Assembly (NCBI RefSeq): GCF_026626335.1
Contig: NZ_JAPNTZ010000005.1
Span: 310,001 to 374,000 of the forward strand
Reading direction: 5' to 3'
DNA: 64,000 nt
Origin: Paractinoplanes pyxinae
GTDB lineage: Bacteria; Actinomycetota; Actinomycetes; Mycobacteriales; Micromonosporaceae
In this document: positions 17,309-26,099 of the stretch, in pieces
Position numbering within the stretch: the stretch's first letter is position 1
How the letters are laid out: every line of letters begins with the position of its first letter
Translations under genes and position numbers: made by a program
The notes under the pieces: generated by a model
The model's database searches: none
What the model was told of the DNA's origin: nothing
Seen by the model: the letters and a program-made list of their open reading frames with translations, nothing else

Positions 17309-18939
17309 GGGCGTTCCGTTTCCTGGCGTACGGTGTCCGCGCCCAGGTCAGGGGCGGAGCGCAACGTCGCCGGGGTGGGGTTGTCGGCCGTTTGCTGCAG
17401 GCCGGGCACCCGGTCCTCGATGACGAACGTGGCCCGGGTGTGGATGGGCGCGCCGGGCGTGGTCACGAACGGCACCACGCGGAAGTCGGCGGTCAGGCTG
17501 CCCGGGGTGATCCGCGTCCGCACGTAGCCGCGCTGGTTGTTGTAGAAGCGCAGGTGCGGGTTCCAGGCGGCCCACGGGTGCTGGCCGGTCGGCACGTCGG
17601 CGCCGTTGCCGGTCGAGGTGATCGAGGAGCAGACCAGCTCGGTGCCGACCGTCTTCGACGTGGGGTCGGCGTAGTCCAGCTTGAGCTCGTCGGCCCAGTG
17701 CGCGTGCACGTCGCCGGTGAGCACGACCGGGTTGCGGACGCCGGCGTCGACCCAGCCCCGGGTGATCCGGTCGCGGGAGGCCACGTACCCGTCCCACGAG
17801 TCCATGCTCGTCACCACCTGCGGGCCCGAGTTGTTGTCGCGCTGGCCGAAGAACACCTGCTGGCCCAGCACGTCCCAGCGGGCCGACGAGCGGCGGAACC
17901 CGTCGAGCAGCCACTTCTCCTGCTGCTCGCCGGTGATCGAGCGGGCCGGGTCGTACGCGTCGGCGCAGTCCTTGTAGCCGTCGCCGCAGGCCTGGTCGTC
18001 GCGGTACTGCCGGGTGTCGAGCATGTGGAAGGTGGCCAGCCGGCCCCAGTGCAGCCGCCGGTACAGCTGCATGTCGATGCCGCGCGGGATCGAGGTGCGG
18101 CGCAGCGGCATGTTCTCGTAGTAGGCCTGGAACGCGGCCGCGCGCCGAGCGAGGAAGTTGGGGTCGGGCTGCTCGGGCACCTCGTCGGCCCAGTTGTTCT
18201 CGACCTCGTGGTCGTCGAACACCACGGCCCAGGGCGCGACGGCGTGCGCGGCCTGCAGGTCGGGGTCGGCCTTGTACTGGGCGTGCCGCTGCCGGTAGTT
18301 GGCCAGCGTGACCGTCTCGGGCCCGGCGTGGTCGCGCGGGTTGCCGCCGGGGATCGTGTAGACGCCGGCCTGGTACTCGTACTGGTAGTCGCCCAGGTGC
18401 AGGATCAGATCGGGCTCGTCTTCGGCCAGGTGGCGGTAGGCGGTGAAGTACCCGTGCTCGTACTGCGAGCACGACGCGAACGCCATGGCCAGGGTTCCGC
18501 CGGCGGCCCACAGGGGCGGTGCGGTTCGCGTACGCCCCACCGGCGACACATAGCGTTCGGCGCGGAACCGGTAGAAGTACTCCCGGCCGGGCAGCAGGTG
18601 GTGCAGCTCGACGTGCACGGTGTGCCCCGACTCGGGCCGGGCCACGGTCACGCCCCGCCGCACGATCTTGCGGAAGCGCTCGTCGGCGGCGAGTTCCCAC
18701 TGCACGGGGACGACTCGGGACGGCATGCCACCGAGCCCGTCCTCGGCCAGCGGGGTGGGGGCGAGCCGGGTCCAGAGCACGAAGCCGTCCGGCTCCGGGT
18801 CGCCCGAGGCGATGCCGAGCGTGAAGGGGTCGCTGCGTAAGGGGCCGGCGGCCGGGGCCGCGGAGGCGGCCAGGGGGAAGGTGGTCGCCGCACCGGCGGC
18901 GGCCGAACTGAGCAGCAGGGTGCGTCGGGTGAGTGCCAT
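17305..18939 (-). CDS. phoD: Secreted alkaline phosphatase D (PhoD family), Tat substrate
   Basis: A 544-aa phosphodiesterase/alkaline phosphatase. It opens with a twin-arginine signal (ALTRRTLLLSSAAAGAATT, then hydrophobic and AxA-like ASA). The PhoD N-terminal beta domain follows (FTLGIASGDPEPDGFVLWTRLAP). The metallophosphatase core has AFASCSQYEHGYFTAY, LHLGDYQYEY, VVFDDHEVENNW and NPVVLTGDVHAHWADEL. It would hydrolyse phosphate esters outside the cell using Fe/Ca and be exported by the TatAC encoded 1.2 kb away. Its stop overlaps the convergent HxlR gene by 4 bp. A 6-bp hairpin lies immediately upstream of its ATG. Confidence 0.94.
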   Translation of the reverse strand: MALTRRTLLLSSAAAGAATTFPLAASAAPAAGPLRSDPFTLGIASGDPEPDGFVLWTRLAPTPLAEDGLGGMPSRVVPVQWELAADERFRKIVRRGVTVARPESGHTVHVELHHLLPGREYFYRFRAERYVSPVGRTRTAPPLWAAGGTLAMAFASCSQYEHGYFTAYRHLAEDEPDLILHLGDYQYEYQAGVYTIPGGNPRDHAGPETVTLANYRQRHAQYKADPDLQAAHAVAPWAVVFDDHEVENNWADEVPEQPDPNFLARRAAAFQAYYENMPLRRTSIPRGIDMQLYRRLHWGRLATFHMLDTRQYRDDQACGDGYKDCADAYDPARSITGEQQEKWLLDGFRRSSARWDVLGQQVFFGQRDNNSGPQVVTSMDSWDGYVASRDRITRGWVDAGVRNPVVLTGDVHAHWADELKLDYADPTSKTVGTELVCSSITSTGNGADVPTGQHPWAAWNPHLRFYNNQRGYVRTRITPGSLTADFRVVPFVTTPGAPIHTRATFVIEDRVPGLQQTADNPTPATLRSAPDLGADTVRQETERP

Positions 18940-18957
18940 GCCCGCAGACTCGCGGGC
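18940..18957 (-). promoter_or_regulatory. GCCCGC hairpin abutting the phoD start codon
   Basis: GCCCGC (18940-18945) and GCGGGC (18952-18957) form a perfect 6-bp stem with a 6-base loop. It ends one base before the phoD ATG (18939 on the minus strand), where a ribosome-binding site should be. No Shine-Dalgarno sequence is otherwise visible. It may reduce initiation or reflect a leaderless transcript. Confidence 0.35.
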
Positions 18958-19006
18958 ATAGATGGAATTAGATTGCTGCCGACCTTACGTGTCGGGAAAG
19001 TCCCGA

Positions 19007-19207
19007 TTAGGCGTACGCGTCGAGCGAGACACCCTGGCGCTGGCCGGGCACCGGCTTCGGGGCCTCAGACGGGGTCTCGACCTTCGGGGCGGGGGCGGGG
19101 GCGTCGGGGGTGCGCTGCTCGGAAGCGGCCTCGGCCATGCTCTTGAGGTTCGAGCGGGCGGTGTCGTAGGCGGAGGTGACCAGCGAGCTGAGCGAGTTGA
19201 TCTGCAT
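19007..19207 (-). CDS. Small hypothetical protein, amphipathic N-terminus with Pro/Ala-rich tail
   Basis: A 66-aa protein I do not recognise. The N-terminal half (MQINSLSSLVTSAYDTARSN and on) looks like an amphipathic helix with polar Ser/Gln positions. The second half is rich in Pro, Ala and Lys (DAPAPAPKVETPSEAPKPVPG). It has no membrane segment, Cys or signal peptide. A GGGAGGGAC ribosome-binding site lies just upstream of its ATG (19207), which supports a real gene. It sits between the lipid kinase and phoD on the same strand. Confidence 0.7.
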   Translation of the reverse strand: MQINSLSSLVTSAYDTARSNLKSMAEAASEQRTPDAPAPAPKVETPSEAPKPVPGQRQGVSLDAYA

Positions 19208-19249
19208 GTCCCTCCCGATCGGCCGCTCCCCCGGGTTCTGATGAACAAT

Positions 19250-20149
19250 TCACCGGAGCAACCGAATCGCACCCGGGGCACACGTCAAGTCGAGGTCGAG
19301 CGGGCCGAGGCGTTCCCCGTCGGCGTAAGCGACGATCCCGTCCGACCGCAGCCGGACGTTCCGGGCCCGGTAGACGGTGACCCGCGGGTCGGTGACGTGG
19401 GTGCCGCGCCGCAGCCGGGGCTTGAGCCGGGCCAGCGCCGCCCGCCCGAACGGCGCGGCGATCACCACGTCGAGCAGCCCGTCGGTGGGGTCGGCGTCGG
19501 GCAGGATCCGCATGCCCCCGCCGTAGCTGGCGCAGTTGCCCACCGCGACCAGCATCCCCTCGAAGCTGTAGTCCTCGCCGTCCAGCTCCAGCTGATACTT
19601 GCGCGGCCGCAGCCGGGCCAGCTCGAGCAGGATGGCCAGGTCGTAACGCCGGGGCCCGCGCGGCCAGCGCATCCGGTTGGCCCGCTCGTTGACCAGCGCG
19701 TCGAACCCGCCCGCGAGCACCGCCCCGAACCACGACAGCTCGCCGTCGGGTCCGGCGGCCCGAGCCAGGTCGATCGGCACGTGCCGCCCCTCGCCGAGCG
19801 CCGCCGCGATCATCCCGGCCGCCCGCATCGGGTCCGGCGGCAGGCCGACCCCGTTCGCGAAGTCGTTGCCCGTACCGGCCGGAACCACCCCGAAGCCGAC
19901 CGGCTGCTCGGCGACCGCCTGCAGCGCCCGGTGCACCGTCCCGTCCCCGCCCACGGCCACCACCGCTTCCACGCCCGACGCGACCGCCGCCCGGCACGCC
20001 GCGGTGGCTTCGGCGCCGCTGTGGGCGGTCAGCAGCCGCACCGTACGCCCGGAATCGCCCAGCCGCCGCAGCACCCCGGACAGCAGATCGCGGTGCCGGC
20101 CCCGCCCCGCCGTGGGGTTGGCCAGCACCGCGATCTCAAAGCTCGTCAC
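19250..20149 (-). CDS. Diacylglycerol/lipid kinase family protein (YegS/DgkB type)
   Basis: A 299-aa protein with the DAGK catalytic domain: VLANPTAGRGRHRDLL, the nucleotide-binding VVAVGGDGTVHRALQAV and VPAGTGNDFANG, and a C-terminal beta-sandwich ending with YADGERLGPLDLDLTCAPGAIRLL. It would phosphorylate a lipid such as diacylglycerol or sphingosine-type lipid at the membrane surface. Related kinases occur near tatC in actinobacteria. It is 30 bp downstream of tatC on the same strand and probably shares its transcript. Confidence 0.92.
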   Translation of the reverse strand: MTSFEIAVLANPTAGRGRHRDLLSGVLRRLGDSGRTVRLLTAHSGAEATAACRAAVASGVEAVVAVGGDGTVHRALQAVAEQPVGFGVVPAGTGNDFANGVGLPPDPMRAAGMIAAALGEGRHVPIDLARAAGPDGELSWFGAVLAGGFDALVNERANRMRWPRGPRRYDLAILLELARLRPRKYQLELDGEDYSFEGMLVAVGNCASYGGGMRILPDADPTDGLLDVVIAAPFGRAALARLKPRLRRGTHVTDPRVTVYRARNVRLRSDGIVAYADGERLGPLDLDLTCAPGAIRLLR

Positions 20150-20179
20150 AGCCGGGCAGCATAGCGCCCGCCCGGTGAC

Positions 20180-21145
20180 CTACGTCATGTCGTCGAAGCG
20201 TCCCTCGAGCGGGCGCGGCCTCGCGACGGGGGTGGGCGCGTCGACCGGGGTCGGCGCCTCGATCGGATCGGACGCCCCGACGGCGACCCGTTCCTCTTCC
20301 AGCGGCGAGATCTGGTCGTCGTCCAGCCCGGCGTAGATCTCTTTGCCGCGGCCCTTGCGCTTGTCGTAGATCGCGCCGACGCCGACGGCTATCAGATACA
20401 GCACCACCAGGCACAACGCCAGCAGGGTCATGCCGAACGGCCCGGGGTCGGGGGTCGCGATCGCGGCGAACGCGAACGACAGGAAGACCACGATCCGCCA
20501 CCAGCTGAGCAGCTTCTTCGCGCTGACCACGCCGGTGAAGTTGAGCATCAGCAGCACCAGCGGGAACTCGAACGCCACCCCGAACAGCAGGATCATGCTG
20601 GTCACGAACGAGATGTACTTCGTGACCTCGAGCTGGGTCGTCCCGCCGATCACGCCGGCGTCCATGATGAAGGCCAGGCTGTGCTTGACCACGAAGAAGG
20701 CCAGCACGGCGCCGCCGATGAACAGCGGGGCGGCGATCGCCACGAAGACGTACGCCCACTTGCGCTCGTGCTTGTGCAGGCCCGGCGCGATGAACGCCCA
20801 CAGGTTGTAGAGCCAGATCGGCGCGCCGACGATGAGGCCGACCCACAGCGCGATCTTGAGCCGCAGGATCAGCTGGTCGGCCACGCCGAGGGTGATGAAG
20901 CGGCACTCGAGCTGGTTGTTGACCGGGTTCAGGGCCCACGACGTGTCCAGCGAGCAGTAGGGCTGGCTGAGCATGTCGAAGGTCCACTTGCTGATGATGA
21001 ACCCGACGATCAGGCCGGCCACGATGCCCAGCGACGCCCAGAACAAGCGGTTACGCAGGTCCCGGATGTGGTCGATCAGCGTCATGGAGCCGTCGGAGGC
21101 CTGCTGAAACTTGGAAGGCCCCTGACGGCGAAGGGCGAGCTTCAT
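20180..21145 (-). CDS. tatC: Sec-independent translocase subunit TatC
   Basis: A 321-aa membrane protein of the twin-arginine export machine. It starts with the hallmark MTLIDHIRDLRNRLFWA (conserved Glu position occupied by Asp in this H-x-x-[ED]-L-R motif), followed by about six membrane segments including FITLGVADQLILRLKIAL and FVTSMILLFGVAFEFPLVLLM. A charged, proline-rich cytoplasmic tail of about 70 residues (APTPVDAPTPVARPRPLEG) extends beyond the usual length of about 250 aa, as in other actinobacterial TatC proteins. tatA is 9 bp upstream. Confidence 0.95.
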   Translation of the reverse strand: MKLALRRQGPSKFQQASDGSMTLIDHIRDLRNRLFWASLGIVAGLIVGFIISKWTFDMLSQPYCSLDTSWALNPVNNQLECRFITLGVADQLILRLKIALWVGLIVGAPIWLYNLWAFIAPGLHKHERKWAYVFVAIAAPLFIGGAVLAFFVVKHSLAFIMDAGVIGGTTQLEVTKYISFVTSMILLFGVAFEFPLVLLMLNFTGVVSAKKLLSWWRIVVFLSFAFAAIATPDPGPFGMTLLALCLVVLYLIAVGVGAIYDKRKGRGKEIYAGLDDDQISPLEEERVAVGASDPIEAPTPVDAPTPVARPRPLEGRFDDMT

Positions 21146-21154
21146 GTCCGCGGG

Positions 21155-21487
21155 TCAGCGGTCGTTGGTGCGCTGCTGCACCGGGTCCACGTAGGGCTGG
21201 GCCGGCGGCGGGGCCTGCTGGTAGCCCTGGGGCGGCGGCGCCTGGTGCTGGTAACCAGGGTTTCCGGCGGGCGGGTAGACGTCGCCCTGCAGCGGCTGAC
21301 GGCCGTGCTGGGGCTCCGCCTTCTCGGCGACGTCGTTGTTGTCGTCGACCAGGCCCTTGGTCTCGGCCTTGATGATCCGCAGCGACCGGCCCAGCGAGCG
21401 CGCCGCGTCAGGCAGCCGCTTCGCGCCGAAGAGCAGCACGAGGACGACCACGAAAACAATGATGTGCCATGGCTTGAGGGCGCCCAT
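21155..21487 (-). CDS. tatA: Twin-arginine translocase subunit TatA
   Basis: A 110-aa TatA/E protein: an N-terminal membrane helix ([36 protein letters not shown], split here by the F-G-x-x-x-L-P hinge), an amphipathic helix, then a Gln/Pro/Tyr-rich tail ([16 protein letters not shown]). Oligomers form the export pore for folded Tat substrates recruited by TatC. There is no TatB in the window, as is usual in the minimal TatAC systems of many Gram-positive bacteria. It is transcribed with tatC, 9 bp apart. Confidence 0.95.
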   Translation of the reverse strand: MGALKPWHIIVFVVVLVLLFGAKRLPDAARSLGRSLRIIKAETKGLVDDNNDVAEKAEPQHGRQPLQGDVYPPAGNPGYQHQAPPPQGYQQAPPPAQPYVDPVQQRTNDR

Positions 21488-21622
21488 GGGTTAACTCCAG
21501 TCAGCCGGATCAGGTGTGCGGGGTCCATCGTACGTGTCAATTCTGGTGATGCGGACCACGGACCCTCGTGGGTTTGCCACCATCGCCCAAATCCTTGGAC
21601 AACAGGGAAGGAACGCCGCAGG

Positions 21623-21859
21623 CTACCCCTTCTTGAGCGCCGCGTGTTCCTGGATCAGCTCGGCCCGTCGCTGCACGTCGAGCACCGTCTCCTGCATGGC
21701 GAGCGCGCTCTGCTGCAGCTTGGCCACCTCGGTCTGGCGTTTCTGCAGGCGCGAGGCGGCGCGGCGCAGCCCGTCGAGCCGGCCGAGCAGCCGCACCCCG
21801 GCCACCCCCATGATGATCACGGCTACGACGACCACGGCGATCCAGATCCACATCAGCAC
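21623..21859 (-). CDS. Small membrane-anchored coiled-coil protein
   Basis: A 78-aa protein with one N-terminal membrane helix (MLMWIWIAVVVVAVIIMGVAG) followed by a charged heptad-rich helix (residues about 30-72, RAASRLQKRQTEVAKLQQSA) that should form a coiled coil in the cytoplasm. The topology resembles TatA/B-like or divisome accessory proteins, but no family signature is seen. It lies 9 bp downstream of pafC and upstream of tatA on the same strand, so it belongs to the paf-tat transcription unit. Function is unknown; a Tat accessory role is only a guess. Confidence 0.78.
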   Translation of the reverse strand: MLMWIWIAVVVVAVIIMGVAGVRLLGRLDGLRRAASRLQKRQTEVAKLQQSALAMQETVLDVQRRAELIQEHAALKKG

Positions 21860-21868
21860 CGGGCCACC

Positions 21869-22831
21869 CTACCGGCCGGGGGTGCTGTACTGGTCGAGCG
21901 CCGCCGTGGCCTGTTCGCGGATCCGCCGCAGCAGCTCGGGCGGGCCGAGCACGGTGACGTCGGGCCCCAGCCCGAGCAGCAGCCGCTGCGCCCAGCCCAG
22001 GTCGGTGACCCGCATGGTCACCACCCACTCCTCGCCGCCGGTGCGGGTCACCTCTTCCACCGGGTAGTACTCGGTGATCCACCGGCTTCCCCGGCCCACC
22101 CGCAGCGTGACCAGCTGCAGGTCGGGGGTGGGATGGAAGACGCCGTCGGTGACGTCGTGCGGCACCGCCTCGGCCGGCGGGCGGGACGGCTCGTCGAGCT
22201 CGGCGAAGTCGTCGATGCGGTCGATCCGGAACAGCCGGGTCGCCTCGGCGTTGCGGCACCACGCTTCCAGGTAGGCCTTGCCGCCCACCATCAGCACCCG
22301 CATCGGGTCGACGACCCGGTCGGTGGTCTCGTCGCGGGCGGCCGTGTAATAGGTCATCCGCAGCGCGTGGCCGCTCTCGACCGCGGCCCGTACGTTGTCG
22401 ACGCGCTTGCTGTTGGCGGGCAGCTTCACGGCCACCGGCGCGTCGGCCAGGTCGCCCGCCGCGTTCTCGATCTTGGCCAGGGCGCGCTCGATGACGTCGC
22501 GGTGCCCGGTGCCGGGGGTCTCGGCCAGCATCCGCAGCGCCACCACCAGGGCCAGGGCCTCGTCCTGAGTGAGGCGCAGCGGCCGGTCGATACCGGCGTC
22601 GTGGCTGATGGTGACCCGGTCGCCGTCGAGCGCCATGTCGATCAGGTCGCCCGGGCCGTAGCCGGGCAGCCCGCACACCCACAGCAGTTCGAGGTCTTCG
22701 CGCAGCTGGCGCTCGCTGACGTTCAGCTCGGCGGCCGCCTCGGCGATCAGGATGCCGGGCCGGGCCAGCAAATAAGGTACGAGTAACAGCAGCCGCCCCA
22801 GTCGGTCCGCACTCTGCCGCGGGCCCGTCAT
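21869..22831 (-). CDS. pafC: WYL-domain regulator PafC
   Basis: A 320-aa protein: an N-terminal winged helix (LLLLVPYLLARPGILIAEAAAELNVSERQLREDLELLWVCG, interrupted here by normal loops), a central WYL domain (RMTYYTAARDETTDRVVDPMRVL and KAYLEAWCRNAEATRLFRIDRI) and a WCX C-terminal domain. PafB and PafC act together as an activator of the mycobacterial LexA-independent DNA-damage response and are encoded with the Pup ligase region. Here pafB lies 64 bp upstream and pafA more than 10 kb away. Confidence 0.92.
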   Translation of the reverse strand: MTGPRQSADRLGRLLLLVPYLLARPGILIAEAAAELNVSERQLREDLELLWVCGLPGYGPGDLIDMALDGDRVTISHDAGIDRPLRLTQDEALALVVALRMLAETPGTGHRDVIERALAKIENAAGDLADAPVAVKLPANSKRVDNVRAAVESGHALRMTYYTAARDETTDRVVDPMRVLMVGGKAYLEAWCRNAEATRLFRIDRIDDFAELDEPSRPPAEAVPHDVTDGVFHPTPDLQLVTLRVGRGSRWITEYYPVEEVTRTGGEEWVVTMRVTDLGWAQRLLLGLGPDVTVLGPPELLRRIREQATAALDQYSTPGR

Positions 22832-22895
22832 GCTGTGCCTCCTGTGGCATGCCGTCCTGGCCCTACGACCGCTTCGCTCACTCCGGTGCAGTCCG

Positions 22896-23885
22896 TCATG
22901 CCGCCACCTCGTGCCGGGCCACGACCTCCTTGAGCAGCTGGATCACGGCCTCGCGAACCTCGGGCGGCCCCTCGGCGCGCACGTCCGGCCCGTAGCCGAC
23001 GATCGTCGAGGCCAGCCGCTCGGCGTCCGCGTACGGGATCGTCAGCCGGTCGCCGTCCGGCCCGGCCAGCGACTCGGTGGCCCAGCGGCGCAGCCCGGCC
23101 GCCTTGCCCGGCCGCACGGTGACGGTGGCCCGCCCGTTGTGCGGCACCGGCCCCGACCACTTGGCGACGTGGCTGATCAGGTCCTCGTTCTCGGGCGGGG
23201 TGAACGCCCCGGGCCGGCCCAGCGGCTTGACCGCGCCGACGATGCGCGAGAGCCGGAAGCAGCGGGTCGCCCCGCGGTCGCGGTCGTGCCCCACCACGTA
23301 CCACCGGCCCTGCCAGCAGACCACGCCCCACGGTTCGAGCTTGCGGGTGGCCGGGTCGTCCACCTCGGGCACCCGGTAGCTGAAGGTGACCGCCCGCCGG
23401 TCGCGGGCGGCGCTGGTGAGCGGCCCGAACGCCGGATCGACGGTGACCACCGGCTCGACCCCGAGGGTGGCCTGCGGGTCGACCTCGACCCCGGCCGCCC
23501 GCAGCTTGGCCAGGCCGGACGACGCGGCGGCGGCCAGGCCGGCGTGCTGCCAGAGGCGGGCCGCGATGCCCACGGCGGCGGCCTCGTCGGGCTCGAGGAT
23601 GATGTCGGGCAGCGCGTACTCGCGGTGCGCGATGCGGTAGCCCGGCTCCTGGTCGAAGACGCTGGCCGTGCCCGTCTCGAGCGGCACGCCGAGGTCGCGC
23701 AGCTCGGCCTTGTCCCGCTCGAACTTGCGCTGGAAGGCCTCGTGGTCGCGCGGGTCCTCCGGGTCGTGCTCGTAGCCGGGCACCGTCGCGGCGATCTGCG
23801 CGGCGGTCAGGAACCGACGCGTCGACAGGAGGCAGATCACCAGATTGACCAGGCGCTCGGTGCGGGTGCGCGACACGAGTGGCAA
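22896..23885 (-). CDS. pafB: WYL-domain regulator PafB
   Basis: A 329-aa paralogue of PafC: N-terminal winged helix (RLVNLVICLLSTRRFLTAAQIAATV), the typical EDPRDHEAFQRKFERDKAELRDLGVPLE segment with an intervening loop, a WYL domain (VTFSYRVPEVDDPATRKLEPWGVVCW then GRWYVVGHDRDRGATRCFRLSRI) and a WCX domain. It is the first gene of the paf-tat unit and is divergent from the cation transporter at 23968. The spacing and order pafB-pafC-(small)-tatA-tatC match other actinobacteria. Confidence 0.92.
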   Translation of the reverse strand: MPLVSRTRTERLVNLVICLLSTRRFLTAAQIAATVPGYEHDPEDPRDHEAFQRKFERDKAELRDLGVPLETGTASVFDQEPGYRIAHREYALPDIILEPDEAAAVGIAARLWQHAGLAAAASSGLAKLRAAGVEVDPQATLGVEPVVTVDPAFGPLTSAARDRRAVTFSYRVPEVDDPATRKLEPWGVVCWQGRWYVVGHDRDRGATRCFRLSRIVGAVKPLGRPGAFTPPENEDLISHVAKWSGPVPHNGRATVTVRPGKAAGLRRWATESLAGPDGDRLTIPYADAERLASTIVGYGPDVRAEGPPEVREAVIQLLKEVVARHEVAA

Positions 23886-23967
23886 CGCTAGCAGCCTGGA
23901 CGGTCAAGTGACGTACGCGCCATCGCCGGGCGGTTTCCCCCGGCCCCGCGACGGAAAGGTAGGCCGT

Positions 23968-25008
23968 GTGAGCACCGCACAGAGCCCCGATGACCAGCTC
24001 CCGGTCGGCCTGGCCGCCGCCGAGCCGCTCAACCCGGTCGATACGCCCGAAGAGTCCGAAGCCCCGGAGAACGAGAGTGTCGGCACCGTGGTCATCGCCG
24101 GCGCGGCCAACCTCGCCATCGCGATCGCCAAGTTCGTGGCCGGTCTGATCTCGGGCTCGGCCGCGATGGTGTCCGAGTCGGCGCACTCGCTGGCCGACAC
24201 CATCACCGAGGTGTTCCTGTTCGTCGCGCTGCGCCGCGGCGCCCGCCCGGCCGACGAGGAACACCCGTTCGGGTACGGCAAGGAGAGCTTCGTCTGGGCG
24301 TTCATCGCCGCGGTGTTCACCTTCGTGGCCGGCGCCGGCTTCTCGATCTACCACGGCATCGAGACGATCGTGGAGGGCGAGGAGACCGGGAAGTTCCTCT
24401 GGTCGTACCTCGTGCTGGCGATCTCGTTCGGGGCCGAGGGCACCTCGTTCCTGCGCGCCCGCCGCCAGGTCGCGGGCGAGTCGCGACGCTGGGGCGTCAC
24501 GCCTTCCCGGTTCCTGCGGCTCACGCCCGACACGACCGTCAAGGCCGTCTACTTCGAGGACTCGGCGGCCCTGATCGGCCTGCTCCTGGCCGGTGCCGGG
24601 CTGGCCCTGACCCAGCTCACCGGCAACGGGATGTGGGACGGCATCGCCTCGATCGCCATCGGCCTGTTGCTCCTGCTGGTCGCCCTGACCCTGGCCCAGA
24701 GCAACGCGTCGCTGCTGGTCGGCCGGGCCGTCCCGCGCCGGATCCACAACCAGATCGCGGCCGACCTGGCCTCGATCCCGATCGTGGTGTCCGTGCCGAC
24801 CCTGCTCACCATGCAGCTCGGGCCCGGTCAGATCCTGGTCGCGGCCAAGGTCGACTTCGACGACGACGTCAGCGGGGGCGAGATCGAGACGGCCAGCGAC
24901 GAGGCCGAGCGCCGCCTGCGGTCCCGCTTCCCCGGCATCCGCTACGTCTTCCTCGACCCGACGCACGGCACGGCGGGCCGCAACCACGTCGACGGCGGGG
25001 TCGAATAG
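23968..25008 (+). CDS. Cation diffusion facilitator (CDF) family transporter
   Basis: A 346-aa membrane protein of the CDF family, which exports divalent metals such as Zn, Mn or Fe in exchange for protons. After a short acidic N-terminus, TM segments carry the family motifs GLISGSAAMVSESAHSLADTITE (metal-binding S-x-x-x-D arrangement), FGYGKESFVWAFIAA and YFEDSAALIGLLLAG (second metal site). A C-terminal cytoplasmic domain follows (GQILVAAKVDFDDDVSGGEIE). GTG start at 23968. The metal cannot be assigned. Confidence 0.9.
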   Translation: MSTAQSPDDQLPVGLAAAEPLNPVDTPEESEAPENESVGTVVIAGAANLAIAIAKFVAGLISGSAAMVSESAHSLADTITEVFLFVALRRGARPADEEHPFGYGKESFVWAFIAAVFTFVAGAGFSIYHGIETIVEGEETGKFLWSYLVLAISFGAEGTSFLRARRQVAGESRRWGVTPSRFLRLTPDTTVKAVYFEDSAALIGLLLAGAGLALTQLTGNGMWDGIASIAIGLLLLLVALTLAQSNASLLVGRAVPRRIHNQIAADLASIPIVVSVPTLLTMQLGPGQILVAAKVDFDDDVSGGEIETASDEAERRLRSRFPGIRYVFLDPTHGTAGRNHVDGGVE

Positions 25009-25019
25009 GGTTCCGTGCC

Positions 25020-26099
25020 ATGGTGCGGTGGCGGTCGGGGACGGTCCAGGCGATCCGGCGGCGGTGGCGCGGCGCGGTCGAGCTCGAGGTCGTGACCGGC
25101 GACGGGCCGCTCAAGGCGCTGGCCTACCCCGCCCTCACCGGGGAGCCCGAGCCGGGCGACCGGGTGCTGCTCAACGTCGGCGCGCTCGTCATGGGCCTCG
25201 GCACGGGCGGGTACGCGCTGGTGGTGGCCCTGCCCGACCGGTTGCCGGCCGACCCGCCGGAGGATGGCGCCACCCGCGACTCGGGTCACCTGGTCAAGGC
25301 CCGCTACACGCCGTTGCAGGCGATCCGGCTCGGGGTCGACGAAGAGGCGTCGCCGCACCGCGAGGTGATGGCCGCGGCCACCTCGCTCGACGGCATGCCC
25401 GTGGTCACGGCCGACCTGCACTCCGCGCTGCCGGCCGTCGTCGCCGCCGTGCACCTCGACCGGCCGCGGGCCCGGATCGCGTACGTCATGACCGACGGCG
25501 GGGCGCTGCCGGCCTGGTTCTCCCGGACGCTGGACGGGCTGGCCGGCCACCTGGTGGGCACGGTCACCACCGGGCAGGCGTTCGGCGGCGACCTCGAGGC
25601 GAGCACCGTGCACACCGGGCTGCTGGCCGCCCGGCACGTGCTGCAGGCCGACCTCACCGTCGTCGCCCAAGGGCCGGGCAACCTGGGCACGGGCACCACG
25701 TGGGGCTTCTCCGGGGTGGCGCTGGGCGAGGCGGTCAACGCGATCGGCATCCTGGGCGGGCGGCCGGTCGGGTCGCTCCGCATCTCGACCGGCGACGGGC
25801 GGGAACGGCATCACGGCGTCTCCCACCACAGCCTCACCGCGTACGGGAAAGTGGCCCTGCTCCCCGCCGACCTGCCCGTTCCCGACGGCCTCGACCCCCG
25901 CCTGGCCGCCGTGATCGACGCGGCGCTGGCGCCGCTGGCGGAAAGGCACCGCCTGCCCCGCGTGCCCGTCGACGGTCTGGACGAGGCGCTGCGCGCGAGC
26001 CCGGTGCCATTGTCGACGATGGGCCGCAAGCTCGACCAGGACCACGCCTACTTCCTGGCCGCCGCCGTCGCGGGCCGGTTCGCCGCCGCGATGATCTGA
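25020..26099 (+). CDS. DUF3866 family protein
   Basis: A 359-aa protein matching the DUF3866 family in layout: an N-terminal small beta domain (GDRVLLNVGALVMGLGTGGYALVVALPD), HLVKARYTPLQAIRLGVDEEASPH, then a Rossmann-like region (GMPVVTADLHSALPAVVAAV, ARIAYVMTDGGALPAWFSRT) and a glycine-rich stretch (QGPGNLGTGTTWGFSGV). The function of the family is not known. It is conserved next to paf/tat genes in several actinobacteria (recollection, not checked). It starts at ATG 25020, 11 bp after the CDF stop, and overlaps the convergent GGDEF gene by 52 bp. Confidence 0.85.
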   Translation: MVRWRSGTVQAIRRRWRGAVELEVVTGDGPLKALAYPALTGEPEPGDRVLLNVGALVMGLGTGGYALVVALPDRLPADPPEDGATRDSGHLVKARYTPLQAIRLGVDEEASPHREVMAAATSLDGMPVVTADLHSALPAVVAAVHLDRPRARIAYVMTDGGALPAWFSRTLDGLAGHLVGTVTTGQAFGGDLEASTVHTGLLAARHVLQADLTVVAQGPGNLGTGTTWGFSGVALGEAVNAIGILGGRPVGSLRISTGDGRERHHGVSHHSLTAYGKVALLPADLPVPDGLDPRLAAVIDAALAPLAERHRLPRVPVDGLDEALRASPVPLSTMGRKLDQDHAYFLAAAVAGRFAAAMI

